Source: Undibacterium sp. KW1 | GTDB taxonomy: Bacteria; Pseudomonadota; Gammaproteobacteria; Burkholderiales; Burkholderiaceae_D | DNA: 64,000 nucleotides | Assembly: GCF_009937955.1 (NCBI RefSeq) | Contig: NZ_AP018439.1 | Location: forward strand, 3,038,001-3,102,000 | Direction of reading: 5' to 3' | In this document: one piece after another, positions 1 through 8,826 of the stretch | Numbering within the stretch: the stretch's first letter is position 1 | How the letters are laid out: each line of letters opens with the position of its first letter | Notes under the pieces: model-generated | Told to the model about the DNA's origin: nothing | What the model saw: only the letters and a program-made list of their open reading frames with translations | Database searches by the model: none | Translations under genes and position numbers: made by a program

Positions 1-1027
1 AGCTATAACCCAACTTGAACAGTTTCAGGCTATCGACGAAGCGGTCGGTTTGCTCTTCAGTATACTTCGCATCCAATAGCACCGAAAACAAGCCGCCTGC
101 CCCGGTAAAATCACGCTGCCAGATTTCATGCCCAGGACAATCTGGCAAGGCTGGATGCAAAACCTTGCTGATCTCTGGTCGCCGGGCTAACCACGCAGCA
201 ATTTTGCGTGCACTTTGATCGTGTGCATTAAAACGCAGTTGCAGCGTCGGCAAATTGCGCAGTACCAGATAGACGTCGTCCATGCCAATACCAAAGCCCA
301 GACGCATGTGCGCCAGTTGCAACCGGGTATTCAGTGCCTTGTCACGGGTAATGACAGCTCCCATCAAGACATCCGAACCACCACTCTGGTATTTGGTCAG
401 CGCCTGCATGATGATATCCACTCCATGCTCAAGAGCAGAGAACGCAAGCCCTGCCGACCAGGTATTGTCCATCGCCACCAATACCCCGCGCGCATGGGCA
501 GCAATGCATATTGCGGGCACATCCGGTACTTCCATTGACACAGAACCCGGTGCCTCCACCCAGATCAGGCGGGTATTTTCTGCTATCAATGCTGCGATAC
601 CAGCACCAATCAAGGGGTCATAATACTGCACACTGATACCGAAACTGCGCGATAACCAATCTGCCAGGTCACGGTTGGGGCCGTAGGCATTGTCCGGTAT
701 CAGAACATGATCACCACTCTGCAGGAAAGCCATATCTACCAAGGTGATCGCTGCGAGGCCACTGGGTGCAAGCAGGCAGAAGTTGCCTTTCTCTATCTGC
801 GCCAGCCTGGCTTCCAGGGTAAAACTGGTCGGTGTACCATGCAGACCATAAGTATACGCCGACTTATCCTGCCAGCTACGCTCGCGCATGGCGGCGACAT
901 TTTCAAACAAGACAGTAGATGCATGATGTATGCCGACAGGAAAGGCAGCAAAACCTTCTGGTGCAACATATTCATTGTGGATGATGCTGGTATTAAATCC
1001 CGGCTCAGGTCGAATATTTTCTGACAT
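1..1027 (-). CDS. metC: Cystathionine beta-lyase (3' end outside window)
   Basis: A PLP-dependent Cys/Met-metabolism enzyme that would cleave cystathionine to homocysteine, pyruvate and ammonia in methionine synthesis. The frame opens at an ATG at 1027 on the minus strand and runs off the left edge after 342 codons; the family is about 390 residues, so roughly 50 are missing. Visible landmarks are SAYTYGLHGTPT near residue 56 (substrate/cofactor region), APSGLAAI near 87, MDNTW near 186 (Asp contacting the pyridine nitrogen) and ALTKYQSGGSDVLMG near 209, where Lys212 should form the Schiff base. The family also contains cystathionine gamma-synthases and gamma-lyases. The TKYxxGGSDVLMG wording favours beta-lyase, but substrate choice is inferred. 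The leader is short and no terminator is visible on the upstream side. Confidence 0.85.
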   Translation of the reverse strand, partial: MSENIRPEPGFNTSIIHNEYVAPEGFAAFPVGIHHASTVLFENVAAMRERSWQDKSAYTYGLHGTPTSFTLEARLAQIEKGNFCLLAPSGLAAITLVDMAFLQSGDHVLIPDNAYGPNRDLADWLSRSFGISVQYYDPLIGAGIAALIAENTRLIWVEAPGSVSMEVPDVPAICIAAHARGVLVAMDNTWSAGLAFSALEHGVDIIMQALTKYQSGGSDVLMGAVITRDKALNTRLQLAHMRLGFGIGMDDVYLVLRNLPTLQLRFNAHDQSARKIAAWLARRPEISKVLHPALPDCPGHEIWQRDFTGAGGLFSVLLDAKYTEEQTDRFVDSLKLFKLGYS

Positions 1028-1098
1028 GCCAATCCCGTTTCGCTAATAGTTCGAATGTTTGCACATATTAGCGTACAAGCAGTACGCACTCCATCATG

Positions 1099-1123
1099 AA
1101 AAAAGGCGCATCACGCGCCTTTT
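1099..1123. terminator. Bidirectional intrinsic terminator
   Basis: Stem AAAAGGCGC (1101-1109) pairs with GCGCCTTTT (1115-1123) across the loop ATCAC. It has an A-run on the left and a T-run on the right, so it can act on both strands. It lies just downstream of the minus-strand hydrolase that ends at 1142, which is the gene it most likely terminates. Confidence 0.8.
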
Positions 1124-1141
1124 AGAAGTCTGTCTTGTTAA

Positions 1142-2086
1142 CTATTTTTTTGACAGCTCGTTGATCATTTCACCTTCTGTCAGGCTGATGTTGCTGGCAG
1201 ACCCATCATCCAGCAGAATTTTTCTGGCGATCAGATCGTTACCAGGAGCCAGAATCGTAAAATGTGAAGCTCCTTTGATCGATAAGAATTTGATATAGGG
1301 ATTGCGGGATTTACTGCGAAGCGACTCCAGAGATTGGATATTTCCATCCACCCCCTCAATAACAAATAAAGGGCTTGCGACAGATGGCAGCCAGTAATAT
1401 GGTGCGCGAGCCAGCAAGTCCGCACTACTCATCTTGTCGTAATTAACCGGCATCATTTTCCCGTATTGACGCAACTCAGCGACCGGGCCAAATGAAAAAA
1501 CTGCCCTGAAGCGTTTGCTAGCCTCAGCCACCATCAATACCAGAGTACCGCCAGTGCTATGGCCACCAAGATAAATACGCGATGGATCTACCCAGGGTTG
1601 CTGGGCCAGATAATCTGCCGCTGCCAGCACATCATCAATCTCACCAAAATGCGCCTCATGCTTACCTGGATTGTCATTACCACCGCGCAAAGTCGGGAAC
1701 ATCATCACGATACCCGCTTTGCGGTAAGCCGCAGCAGACTGGTCATTAGTTCTGGGACTAGCCTGGGATAAAGTTGTTCCATCAATCGAATTGCAATCGC
1801 CGCCTGTAATCCAGATGATGGCCGGGTGTTTTTTCCCATCCTTGGGGTCGGGAGTCAACATGGCAGCAAGCTGCCCTACTGCTGACTGATACTGCACAGA
1901 TTTAAATACATTGTCTGGTGAATTACCTACAGGGCTACGATCATTCCCCTCATAAGCCACCTGAGTCTTGAACTGCTTGCGAAAGCTGGCAAAGGATGCA
2001 GGATTGGGTGCGTTATCAGCATGTACTGATGAAGAAATTGACACTAGCAACAATGCAAGTGCGCAAATTTTTTTTATTGAAAACAT
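1142..2086 (-). CDS. Secreted alpha/beta hydrolase (prolyl-oligopeptidase / dienelactone-hydrolase-like)
   Basis: A 314-residue protein with a clear signal peptide (MFSIKK, then a hydrophobic core, cleavage likely after VHA at residue 23), so it should act in the periplasm or outside the cell. The alpha/beta-hydrolase core shows an oxyanion-side strand AIIWITGG near residue 89, the nucleophile elbow GGHSTGG with Ser177, and a late GASHF that probably supplies the catalytic His. The segment MMFPTLRGGNDNPGKHEAHFGEIDD resembles the region before the nucleophile in S9/prolyl-oligopeptidase-like esterases. The substrate cannot be told. It is a single transcription unit between the metC-like gene and the DUF gene at 2245, followed by a strong terminator. 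Confidence 0.8.
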   Translation of the reverse strand: MFSIKKICALALLLVSISSSVHADNAPNPASFASFRKQFKTQVAYEGNDRSPVGNSPDNVFKSVQYQSAVGQLAAMLTPDPKDGKKHPAIIWITGGDCNSIDGTTLSQASPRTNDQSAAAYRKAGIVMMFPTLRGGNDNPGKHEAHFGEIDDVLAAADYLAQQPWVDPSRIYLGGHSTGGTLVLMVAEASKRFRAVFSFGPVAELRQYGKMMPVNYDKMSSADLLARAPYYWLPSVASPLFVIEGVDGNIQSLESLRSKSRNPYIKFLSIKGASHFTILAPGNDLIARKILLDDGSASNISLTEGEMINELSKK

Positions 2087-2244
2087 GATCGTCCAGGCCC
2101 GAGAAAAAGAGCCTGGATTGTACCATTTGAGATTTGGCTCAAATACACGCTATTTGGGATTACGGGGCAACAGCAAGAACTGCACATCGCATAAAAATAT
2201 ACGCCGGCATGAGCAGCCTTGGATGAAAAGCTCGATCGACTATT

Positions 2245-2721
2245 TTATTTAGTTAAGACAGCTTTGGTTTTTTTACTTTTTGGAAGTGGCAGCAATTCAA
2301 GTACAAATTCTTTACTGACTTTGCCATCATCTGATTGCCAGATACCGCGTATGACATTGTCCTTGAGTTCACCATCCCACTGCCCGGATACATCTATGCC
2401 GTCTTCGGATTCTTCCATGCTGAGCTTGTTGCCGCTGACTTCACCGGCCAACAAAATTTTTTTACCTTGATTACGCTTGCCACCTGCCACGACATAAGAA
2501 CCTTCGACACTGTCCCTGTCTTCGGCCTTTGGTTGCAAATGCATACGTATCTTGTCATCACCGATTTTGCCCTGGAATTCAATTTCCCTCGCAAAAAAAG
2601 GGTTCTCCATGGGAGCAAAGCGTGTAGTCTGGATGGAAGCAGGCTCAGCCTTGACCTGAGCCTGGGCCGCAATCCCCGAGAACAGAGTCAGCGGCAATAC
2701 AGCGAAATACAAAAATCTCAT
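2245..2721 (-). CDS. Secreted protein of unknown function downstream of rimO
   Basis: A 158-residue protein that I do not recognise. It begins with a typical signal peptide ([22 protein letters not shown]) and is otherwise hydrophilic and beta-rich, with repeated short strands such as IEFQGKIGDDKIRMHL, VEGSYVVAGGK and IDVSGQWDGELKDNVIRGIWQ. This suggests a small beta-barrel or lipocalin-like fold (inference). I chose the ATG at 2721 because it overlaps the rimO stop by one base (TGATG), a common translational-coupling arrangement. A longer reading from 2739 would add six residues inside rimO and spoil the signal peptide. It is probably co-transcribed with rimO. Confidence 0.7.
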   Translation of the reverse strand: MRFLYFAVLPLTLFSGIAAQAQVKAEPASIQTTRFAPMENPFFAREIEFQGKIGDDKIRMHLQPKAEDRDSVEGSYVVAGGKRNQGKKILLAGEVSGNKLSMEESEDGIDVSGQWDGELKDNVIRGIWQSDDGKVSKEFVLELLPLPKSKKTKAVLTK

Positions 2722-4103
2722 CAGACCGCTTCGCCCCACAAGTCATGGGCATCTGCTGCCGTAATTTTCACTTCGACGAATTCACCGACCTTGAGTTTGC
2801 GATGTGGCTCGAAAGGTGGCTTGACATAGACTACGCCATCAATCTCAGGCGCATCCGCAGAGCTACGGCCAACGCCACCACTACGATCCAGGGAATCGAT
2901 CAAGACACGCATGGTTTTTCCTATCTTGGCCTGCAGGCGTTTCTTGGATATGCCTTCCTGCAATTCCATGACCCGGCGGCGGCGATCTTCACGGACCTCA
3001 TCTTGCAACTGGTTCTCTATCTCGTTGGCTGTTGCGCCCTCGACCGGTGAATAGGCAAAACAACCGAGTCGATCAATTTCAGCCTCTTTAAGGAAGTCGA
3101 GCAGGTATTCAAACTCTTCTTCTGTCTCGCCAGGGAAACCGGCGATGAAGGTGGAACGTATCGTGATCTCCGGGCACATTTCACGCCAGGCCTTGATGCG
3201 TTCGATATTTTTCTCACCACTTGCCGGACGCTTCATGCGTTTCAACACGTCAGGGTGAGCATGTTGCAAAGGCACATCCAGATAAGGCAGGACATGACCA
3301 TTATTCATGAAAGGAATGATCTGATCGACATGCGGATACGGATACACATAGTGCAGGCGCACCCAGGCATCATATTGTTTGGCCAACTCACCCAGCGCCT
3401 CCACCAACTGCGTCATATGCGTCTTGACTGGCTTGCCGTTCCAGAAGCCCATGCGGAACTTGATATCCACGCCATAGGCACTGGTGTCCTGAGAGATCAC
3501 CAGCAATTCCTTGACCCCGGCTTTGAACAGGTTTTCTGCTTCCAGCATGACATCTGCAATCGGGCGTGACACCAGATCACCACGCATGGAGGGAATAATG
3601 CAGAAACTGCAGCGGTGGTTACAGCCTTCGGATATTTTGAGGTAAGCAAAATGCTTGGGCGTCAGTTTGACCCCTTGTGCTGGCACCAGATCCATGAAAG
3701 GCTCATGGGGTTTAGGCAAATGCTTGTGCACTGCCGCCATGACTTCGCCGACTGCATGTGGGCCAGTCACTTCCAGCACTTTAGGATGGATGGACTGTAT
3801 CATGTCCTTGCCGTCAGCATCTTTTTTAGCACCCAGGCAACCAGTCACAATGACCTTGCCGTTTTCAGCCAGTGCCTCACCTATCGCATCCAGAGATTCC
3901 TGCACAGCGGCATCAATGAAGCCGCAGGTGTTAACGATGACCAGATCGGCACCGTCATAGGATTTGGCAGTGTCGTAACCTTCAGCGCGCAACTGGGTCA
4001 GGATTTGTTCGGAATCGACAAGCGCCTTTGGACAACCCAGGGACACAAATCCCACCTTGTGGGTAGCAGGCATTTCTTGACGACGAATTTCAGTGATAGA
4101 CAT
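2721..4103 (-). CDS. rimO: Ribosomal protein uS12 methylthiotransferase RimO
   Basis: A radical-SAM enzyme that adds a methylthio group to the conserved Asp of ribosomal protein S12. The N-terminal MTTase domain contains [16 protein letters not shown] and VNTCGFI, with cysteines for the first Fe-S cluster. The radical-SAM signature CNHRCSFC follows mid-protein (C-x3-C-x2-C) in [20 protein letters not shown]. The tail looks like a TRAM domain ([25 protein letters not shown]). Length is about 460 residues, normal for the family. The open frame reaches 4121, but that ATG sits inside the terminator stem of the upstream gene, so I use the ATG at 4103 (MSITEIRRQ). The ATG at 4073 (MPATHKVGF) is also credible. 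It is likely co-transcribed with the secreted protein at 2245. Confidence 0.95.
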   Translation of the reverse strand: MSITEIRRQEMPATHKVGFVSLGCPKALVDSEQILTQLRAEGYDTAKSYDGADLVIVNTCGFIDAAVQESLDAIGEALAENGKVIVTGCLGAKKDADGKDMIQSIHPKVLEVTGPHAVGEVMAAVHKHLPKPHEPFMDLVPAQGVKLTPKHFAYLKISEGCNHRCSFCIIPSMRGDLVSRPIADVMLEAENLFKAGVKELLVISQDTSAYGVDIKFRMGFWNGKPVKTHMTQLVEALGELAKQYDAWVRLHYVYPYPHVDQIIPFMNNGHVLPYLDVPLQHAHPDVLKRMKRPASGEKNIERIKAWREMCPEITIRSTFIAGFPGETEEEFEYLLDFLKEAEIDRLGCFAYSPVEGATANEIENQLQDEVREDRRRRVMELQEGISKKRLQAKIGKTMRVLIDSLDRSGGVGRSSADAPEIDGVVYVKPPFEPHRKLKVGEFVEVKITAADAHDLWGEAV

Positions 4104-4118
4104 AAGGACAATAAATAG

Positions 4119-4160
4119 CAAAAAGGGTACAAAAGCGAATCCGCTATTGTACCCTTTTTG
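4119..4160. terminator. Long intrinsic terminator downstream of phaR
   Basis: A perfect 14-bp inverted repeat: CAAAAAGGGTACAA (4119-4132) and its complement (4147-4160). The 14-nt loop can pair further (AGCG/CGCT). T-runs occur on both strands. It ends the phaR transcript and separates it from rimO. Confidence 0.85.
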
Positions 4161-4246
4161 TCAGCCCAACTTGCCGCATCTGTCATAATTTCCTGAAGAA
4201 TCAGGGGCTTAAGTCAGAATACGTCCCCGTTCGACTTGAATATCAT

Positions 4247-4804
4247 TTACTTTTTATTCACATCTTCTGGATTGAAGGGGAAGACATTGAACATGTTTTT
4301 TGCCTGGCTTTGCATTTGTTCTTGCATTTGCACAAACAAATTCTTGCTCTGCTCTATGTAGTTGCCCATCATGCCCTGCATCATCGGGCCCTGAACATTC
4401 ATGAACTGAGTCCACATCTCAGGGCTGAAGGGCTTGCCTTCGTAGATACCCTTGGAATTCTCGGCCAGTTTGTTCTGTATATCAATAAAGGCCTGGACAT
4501 TTTTTTCCAGGTAATTGCCCATCATGCCTTGCATGGCGTGACCATAGTAGCGAATGATTTGCGACAAGACCACACTGGAGAACATGGGCGTACCACCCGC
4601 CTCTTCTTCCAGAATGATTTGCAACAGTATGCTGCGCGTCAGGTCTTCGCCAGTTTTTGCATCGACTACGGCGAAATCATCGTTCTCCAATACAAACTGC
4701 TTGACATCAACCAGCGTGATATAGCTGCTGGTCTGGGTGTCATACAGACGACGGTTAGGATATTTCTTAATCAGATGCTGTGTTGATTTTTTTGCGCTAT
4801 TCAT
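4247..4804 (-). CDS. phaR: Polyhydroxyalkanoate synthesis repressor PhaR
   Basis: A 185-residue DNA-binding regulator of PHA granule genes; in relatives it represses phasin genes and itself and is titrated by PHA granules. The N-terminal PHB/PHA accumulation regulator domain is clear: LIKKYPNRRLYDTQTSSYITLVDVKQFVLENDDFAVVDA (residues 12-51), followed by the second conserved block TRSILLQIILEEEAGGTPMFSS. The C-terminal half is rich in Met and Gln (MMGNYLEKNVQAFI, MMGNYIEQSKNLF), two similar segments typical of the family. Its ATG at 4804 is the first in frame. A palindrome about 150 bp upstream (4951-4965) may be its own operator. Confidence 0.93.
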   Translation of the reverse strand: MNSAKKSTQHLIKKYPNRRLYDTQTSSYITLVDVKQFVLENDDFAVVDAKTGEDLTRSILLQIILEEEAGGTPMFSSVVLSQIIRYYGHAMQGMMGNYLEKNVQAFIDIQNKLAENSKGIYEGKPFSPEMWTQFMNVQGPMMQGMMGNYIEQSKNLFVQMQEQMQSQAKNMFNVFPFNPEDVNKK

Positions 4805-4950
4805 TGAGATCTCAGTTAAACACTTCGATATCCTGCCACTTTACGAGGATCACTCGTCAAAGTAACACAGACTATTCACGCAAACATGATTCTTATTCTG
4901 GCCCGGCCAAAACAGCTTTCATGTTTGTCCCCTTTTTTTATATCTTGTAT

Positions 4951-4965
4951 TTTGCAGCCTGCAAA
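4951..4965. promoter_or_regulatory. Candidate PhaR operator palindrome
   Basis: TTTGCAGCCTGCAAA is a near-perfect dyad with GCAG-x-CTGC character. TGC-rich dyads are described as PhaR recognition sequences in other PHA producers. It lies about 147 bp before the phaR start, so autoregulation is plausible. This is inference from motif and position only. Confidence 0.35.
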
Positions 4966-4967
4966 AG

Positions 4968-5005
4968 ATATGCCCATCGAAATCTTGCGACTCTGATGGG
5001 CATAT
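4968..5005 (-). terminator. Terminator hairpin downstream of phaB
   Basis: ATATGCCCATC (4968-4978) pairs with GATGGGCATAT (4995-5005): an 11-bp stem with a 16-nt loop, followed on the minus strand by CTTTTGC. It sits 100 bp past the phaB stop codon and probably ends the phaC-phaB transcript. Confidence 0.6.
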
Positions 5006-5104
5006 TTTACCGCACTGCAGAAGAAAGACAGCAATCAGGGAGGCTAAAAAGCCAATTTAAAAAATATATTCTAATTCCTGGCAGTTTCTGATGGTTGGCG
5101 GCGA

Positions 5105-5845
5105 TTAGCCCATATGCAAACCACCATTGATGGAGAAATCTGAACCAGTAGCATAACCACCTTCATCAGATGCAATCCAGGCAACAATAGAGGCAATCTC
5201 TTCAGGCTCAGCCAGACGTTTGACAGGGATGCCAGCCACAATTTTTTCCAGCACGTCTGGGCGTATGGCCTTGACCATGTCGGTACCGACATAACCTGGG
5301 GATACTGTATTGACCGTCACCCCCTTGGTTGCCACCTCCTGCGCCAGAGCCATGGAGAAGCCATGGATACCTGCTTTAGCCGTCGAGTAGTTAGTCTGAC
5401 CAAACTGGCCTTTTTGACCATTCACAGAAGAAATATTGATGATACGGCCCCACCCACGATCCACCATGCCGTCGATAACTTGTTTCGTGACATTGAATAG
5501 TGAGTTCAGGTTGGTGTCCATCACCGCATCCCAATCTGCCTTGCTCATCTTGCGGAACTGACCATCACGGGTAATACCCGCATTATTGACCAGCACATCG
5601 ACTTCGCCAATTTCTGCCTTGACCTTTTCAAAAGCTGCCTTGGTTGATTCCCAGTCCGAGACATTACCCTCAGAAGCATGAATGTCCAGGCCTTCTGCAC
5701 GCATATCTGCCAGCCATTTATCCTTACGGGCTGAATTCGGGCCACAACCGGCAACGACTGTATAGCCATCTTTGCACAAACGTCTGCAAATTGGAGTTCC
5801 GATACCACCCATACCACCAGTAACATAAGCAACACGTTTTGACAT
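5105..5845 (-). CDS. phaB: Acetoacetyl-CoA reductase (NADPH)
   Basis: A short-chain dehydrogenase that reduces acetoacetyl-CoA to (R)-3-hydroxybutyryl-CoA, the monomer used by PhaC. The start at 5845 (MSKRVAYVTGG) is set by a strong Shine-Dalgarno GAGGAGAAC just before it; the frame extends to 5860, but that extension contains the SD itself. Product 246 residues, the standard length. The Rossmann nucleotide site TGGMGGIG (residues 9-16), NNAGI and the catalytic Ser (NISSVNG) and Tyr-x-x-x-Lys (NYSTAKAG) are intact, and the C-terminus ends in NGGLHMG as in PhaB. It lies 43 bp after phaC, so the two form an operon. No phaA thiolase gene is adjacent. Confidence 0.95.
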   Translation of the reverse strand: MSKRVAYVTGGMGGIGTPICRRLCKDGYTVVAGCGPNSARKDKWLADMRAEGLDIHASEGNVSDWESTKAAFEKVKAEIGEVDVLVNNAGITRDGQFRKMSKADWDAVMDTNLNSLFNVTKQVIDGMVDRGWGRIINISSVNGQKGQFGQTNYSTAKAGIHGFSMALAQEVATKGVTVNTVSPGYVGTDMVKAIRPDVLEKIVAGIPVKRLAEPEEIASIVAWIASDEGGYATGSDFSINGGLHMG

Positions 5846-5888
5846 ACTTGTTCTCCTCATTGAATTTTAATTACTTAACAACAAACCT

Positions 5889-7607
5889 TCAATCTGCCCT
5901 TACCTTCACATACCGTCCGGGTGCGGCTTCAATTGCAGGAAATTCTGCGCTTCCAGGCTTAGCTGGCACTTTCACCATCTTGCCGCCATGCTCGCCTAAA
6001 AAAGCTGACCATTCTGGCCACCAGCTGCCCGGGTGTTCTGTGGCACCAGCAAACCAGCTTTCTGCATCCAGGCCAGCCTGCTCATTAGTCCAATAACTTC
6101 TTTTCTTCTTGGCCGGGGGATTCACCACCCCGGCGATATGGCCCGATGCACCCAGCACAAAGCGATTCCTGTCTTTATGGCGGGGATTAAGCAAGGCTGT
6201 AGAAGCAAATGCTGCCTGCCAGGGAACAATGTGATCTTCACGTGAGCCATAGACAAAGCAAGGTGCATCGATTTTGCCCAGATCGACCTCGCTGCCAGCG
6301 ACTGTCAATGCGCCAGGCTGTTTGAGTTTGTTCTCCAGATAGGTATTGCGGAGGTACCAGCAAAACATCGGGCCAGGCAAGTTGGTACTATCGGCATTCC
6401 AGTACAAGAGATCGAATGGTGGTGGAGCCTCACCCTTGAGGTAATTAGACTGCACATAATTCCAGACCAGATCATTTGCCCTCAGGCTGGAGAATGTGCT
6501 GGCCAGGTCCTTGCCCGGCAAAATGCCACGACGGCCTATGGTCTGCTCACGCATCTTGACTTGCATTTCATCGACAAACACGTCGAGCACACCAGTCTGG
6601 GTAAAGTCCAGCAAAGTAGTCAGTAAAGTCAGGCTGCTGGCAGGATGCTCACGGCGCGCCGCCAGTACAGACAAGGCAGTCGAAATGATGGTGCCACCCA
6701 CGCAAAAGCCAAAGGTGTTGATCTTGTCCTGCTTGCTGATTTTTTGCACGACCTTGATGGCCTGTATCGCGCCATCCTCGATATAGTCATTCCAGCTGAC
6801 TTCGGCCATGCTTTCATCTGGATTCGCCCAGGACACCAGGAACACTGTATGCCCCTGATCAACGGCATAACGCACGACCGAGTTCTCAGGCTGCAAATCA
6901 AGGATATAAAATTTATTGATACAAGGCGGCACCATCAACAAGGGACGCTGATGAACTGTCTTGGTGGTAGGCTGATACTGAATAAGCTGGAACAGATGGT
7001 TTTCATACACCACGGTACCAGCTGATGTCGCGACATTTTTGCCGACTTCGAAGGCGGATTCATCTGTCTGGGAAATGCGGCCTTTTTGCATATCGGCCAG
7101 CATTTGAGTAATGCCCTTGGCCAGACTCTCGCCTTTACTCTCAATCAGTTTGCTTTGCGCTTCGGGATTAGTGACCAGAAAATTGGCCGGCGACATCGCA
7201 TCTATCATTTGCTGCACTGCAAAACCGATTTTCTGTTTTGTCTTGATTGGAGCCTGCACAGATTCTGCCATGGCCATCAAAAAACGTGCATTCAACAAAT
7301 AAGATGCCGCACTATATGAGTGCATGGCATGGTTATGCCAGTCTGGGGCTGAAAAACGCCTGTCTTTCAGATCAGGGATTTTGGATACAGCAAAGTCTTG
7401 CCATAGCTTGCCGAACTCTTGCATATACTCCGTTTGCAAGCGCGTCATGGTGGCAGGATCTATCTGCGCCCCCAAGTCCTTCAGCATATCTGCTGCTGGC
7501 ATGGGGTTCATTGTTGCGGCAGGTTTCATCCACTCCTGCCATTTGTCTTGATTCACTAGCTGTGACATCCACTCGGAGTACATAGCTTGAGGATCGAAAG
7601 TCTTCAT
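5889..7607 (-). CDS. phaC: Class I poly(R)-hydroxyalkanoate synthase
   Basis: This enzyme polymerises 3-hydroxyacyl-CoA into PHA at the granule surface. The 572-residue length and unsplit form fit class I (PhaC alone). The N-terminal PhaC domain contains RRFSAPDW (residues 83-90). The lipase-like box is GFCVGG with nucleophile Cys302, followed by the catalytic Asp in YGSREDHIVPW and His in GASGHIAGVVNPP. A strong Shine-Dalgarno (AGGAGGCACGC) precedes the ATG at 7607. It is the first gene of phaC-phaB and is divergent from the small membrane protein at 7742, with about 134 bp between them for both promoters. Confidence 0.96.
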   Translation of the reverse strand: MKTFDPQAMYSEWMSQLVNQDKWQEWMKPAATMNPMPAADMLKDLGAQIDPATMTRLQTEYMQEFGKLWQDFAVSKIPDLKDRRFSAPDWHNHAMHSYSAASYLLNARFLMAMAESVQAPIKTKQKIGFAVQQMIDAMSPANFLVTNPEAQSKLIESKGESLAKGITQMLADMQKGRISQTDESAFEVGKNVATSAGTVVYENHLFQLIQYQPTTKTVHQRPLLMVPPCINKFYILDLQPENSVVRYAVDQGHTVFLVSWANPDESMAEVSWNDYIEDGAIQAIKVVQKISKQDKINTFGFCVGGTIISTALSVLAARREHPASSLTLLTTLLDFTQTGVLDVFVDEMQVKMREQTIGRRGILPGKDLASTFSSLRANDLVWNYVQSNYLKGEAPPPFDLLYWNADSTNLPGPMFCWYLRNTYLENKLKQPGALTVAGSEVDLGKIDAPCFVYGSREDHIVPWQAAFASTALLNPRHKDRNRFVLGASGHIAGVVNPPAKKKRSYWTNEQAGLDAESWFAGATEHPGSWWPEWSAFLGEHGGKMVKVPAKPGSAEFPAIEAAPGRYVKVRAD

Positions 7608-7741
7608 GCGTGCCTCCTGATTTTCGCGTATCGTTTCGAAATAATTTTAAGCTTTCTTTCCCTGATTAAATAAGCTGCAATACAGTTCCTACCATTGCTT
7701 GCCCACATCAAGCATTCACAATAATAAGTAGCAAGGTTTTT

Positions 7742-8005
7742 ATGTATATCGTTGCAATCGCCTGGATTTATGTCGTATTGATGATGTCGATCACAGAACA
7801 CTCCGTCACCGCAGGCATCATGACTTTCCTCTTGTATTGCGTTTTTCCTTTAACAATAGTTTTATACCTGATGCGTACACCACAGCGCAAGCGTGAACGA
7901 CTGGAAAAACAAGCTGCACTGCAAAAACAATCTGAAACGCCAACACTTTCAGACGACGATCAACTGCATCAAGCACACCAATCAGTCGAAACGAAAGCGG
8001 ATTAA
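7742..8005 (+). CDS. Small inner-membrane protein, function unknown
   Basis: An 87-residue protein with two predicted membrane spans (about residues 2-17 and 24-44) followed by a basic stretch RTPQRKRERLEKQ and a hydrophilic acidic tail. This topology would place the C-terminal 40 residues in the cytoplasm by the positive-inside rule. Small proteins of this plan are common next to pha or pgeF genes in Burkholderiales, but I cannot name a function. An AAGG is placed about 8 nt before the ATG. The stop codon sits in a hairpin shared with the convergent pgeF gene. Confidence 0.65.
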   Translation: MYIVAIAWIYVVLMMSITEHSVTAGIMTFLLYCVFPLTIVLYLMRTPQRKRERLEKQAALQKQSETPTLSDDDQLHQAHQSVETKAD

Positions 8006-8024
8006 ATCAAACAGCTTTAATCCG
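7998..8024. terminator. Possible weak bidirectional terminator
   Basis: CGGATTAAA (7998-8006) and TTTAATCCG (8016-8024) form a 9-bp stem with a 9-nt loop. It covers the stop codons of the two convergent genes at 8005 and 8017. There is no good T-run on either side, so its terminator role is uncertain. Confidence 0.4.
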
Positions 8025-8826
8025 GCGCAATCCAGATCAAGCTGACCATTCTTCCGCTGACACCGTCACGGCGGTATGAATAGAACTCTGTCACTTCGCT
8101 CACTGTACAATGGTCTCCGCCAAAAACCTGGTCAATACCGATGTCATTCAGCAATTTTCTTGCCAGCCCGTAAAGATCCGCCAGATATTTTTCTGCACCA
8201 TCCTGCCGGGCTTGCACGTTGAAATACGCCTGCGCATCAGGAATCTGTGCAGCAAAAGCATCCAGTACATCACGCCCCACTTCAAATTCTTGCGGCCCGA
8301 TAGCTGGACCAAGCCATGCAATAATTTCTTGCGCGCCCTTACCTCTCATCGCTAACACGGTATTTTGCAACACACCACCAGCCAGCCCACGCCAGCCAGC
8401 ATGGGCTGCCGCAACGACCTTACCGGCGATATCGGCAAATAAAACCGGCAAACAATCCGCAGTCAGCACGGCGCAGACTTGCCCTGCTTGCGTACTGAGA
8501 ACCGCATCACCGATATTGGACTTACCAATACCAAGGTCAGCCGTGTTCAGTATTATATTGCCATGCACTTGTGATAAGAATATGACATCCGAAGGCAATT
8601 GACGATTTAATTTATCCCGATTCTGTTTTACAGCAAGCGGATCATCATTGACATGGTCACCGAGATTGAAGCCACTGCTGCCGCTTGCGTCTCCATAGGG
8701 GCCAAGACTGACCCCGCCATGACGGGTAGTGGTGAACGCCCGCACGTTAGCGGGCGCGTGCTGCCAGTTGGGCAGCACTACCGGGAAAGGAGCAAGAGCA
8801 GCCAAGTTCTTGCTGCCTGGTTTCAT
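8017..8826 (-). CDS. pgeF: Peptidoglycan editing factor / polyphenol oxidase (YfiH family)
   Basis: A YfiH-family protein with a Cu/Zn-type oxidase-like fold. In E. coli PgeF removes misincorporated serine-containing muropeptide precursors, and other members were called laccases or purine nucleosidases. The 269-residue protein shows the metal-site motifs SQVHGN, TADCLPVLFAD, AAHAGWRGLAGG and GGDHCTVSE, so the His/Cys set looks complete. Its ATG overlaps the rluD stop as ATGA (8823-8826), which indicates translational coupling. RluD-PgeF is a widely conserved pair. Confidence 0.9.
   Translation of the reverse strand: MKPGSKNLAALAPFPVVLPNWQHAPANVRAFTTTRHGGVSLGPYGDASGSSGFNLGDHVNDDPLAVKQNRDKLNRQLPSDVIFLSQVHGNIILNTADLGIGKSNIGDAVLSTQAGQVCAVLTADCLPVLFADIAGKVVAAAHAGWRGLAGGVLQNTVLAMRGKGAQEIIAWLGPAIGPQEFEVGRDVLDAFAAQIPDAQAYFNVQARQDGAEKYLADLYGLARKLLNDIGIDQVFGGDHCTVSEVTEFYSYRRDGVSGRMVSLIWIAPD

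Larger units (their letters stand above)
4805..5104. other. phaB-phaR intergenic region
   Basis: Three hundred bases with no credible gene; the plus-strand frame through it has no family resemblance. It holds the phaB terminator hairpin (4968-5005), the TTTGCAGCCTGCAAA palindrome (4951-4965), and an A/T-rich stretch (4928-4950) that could be the phaR promoter. I could not fix a -35/-10 pair. Confidence 0.6.

Noticed and set aside
4104..4121. Longer rimO N-terminus starting at 4121
   Set aside because: That ATG lies in the stem of the phaR terminator and adds a hydrophobic tail unlike RimO; 4103 or 4073 are better.
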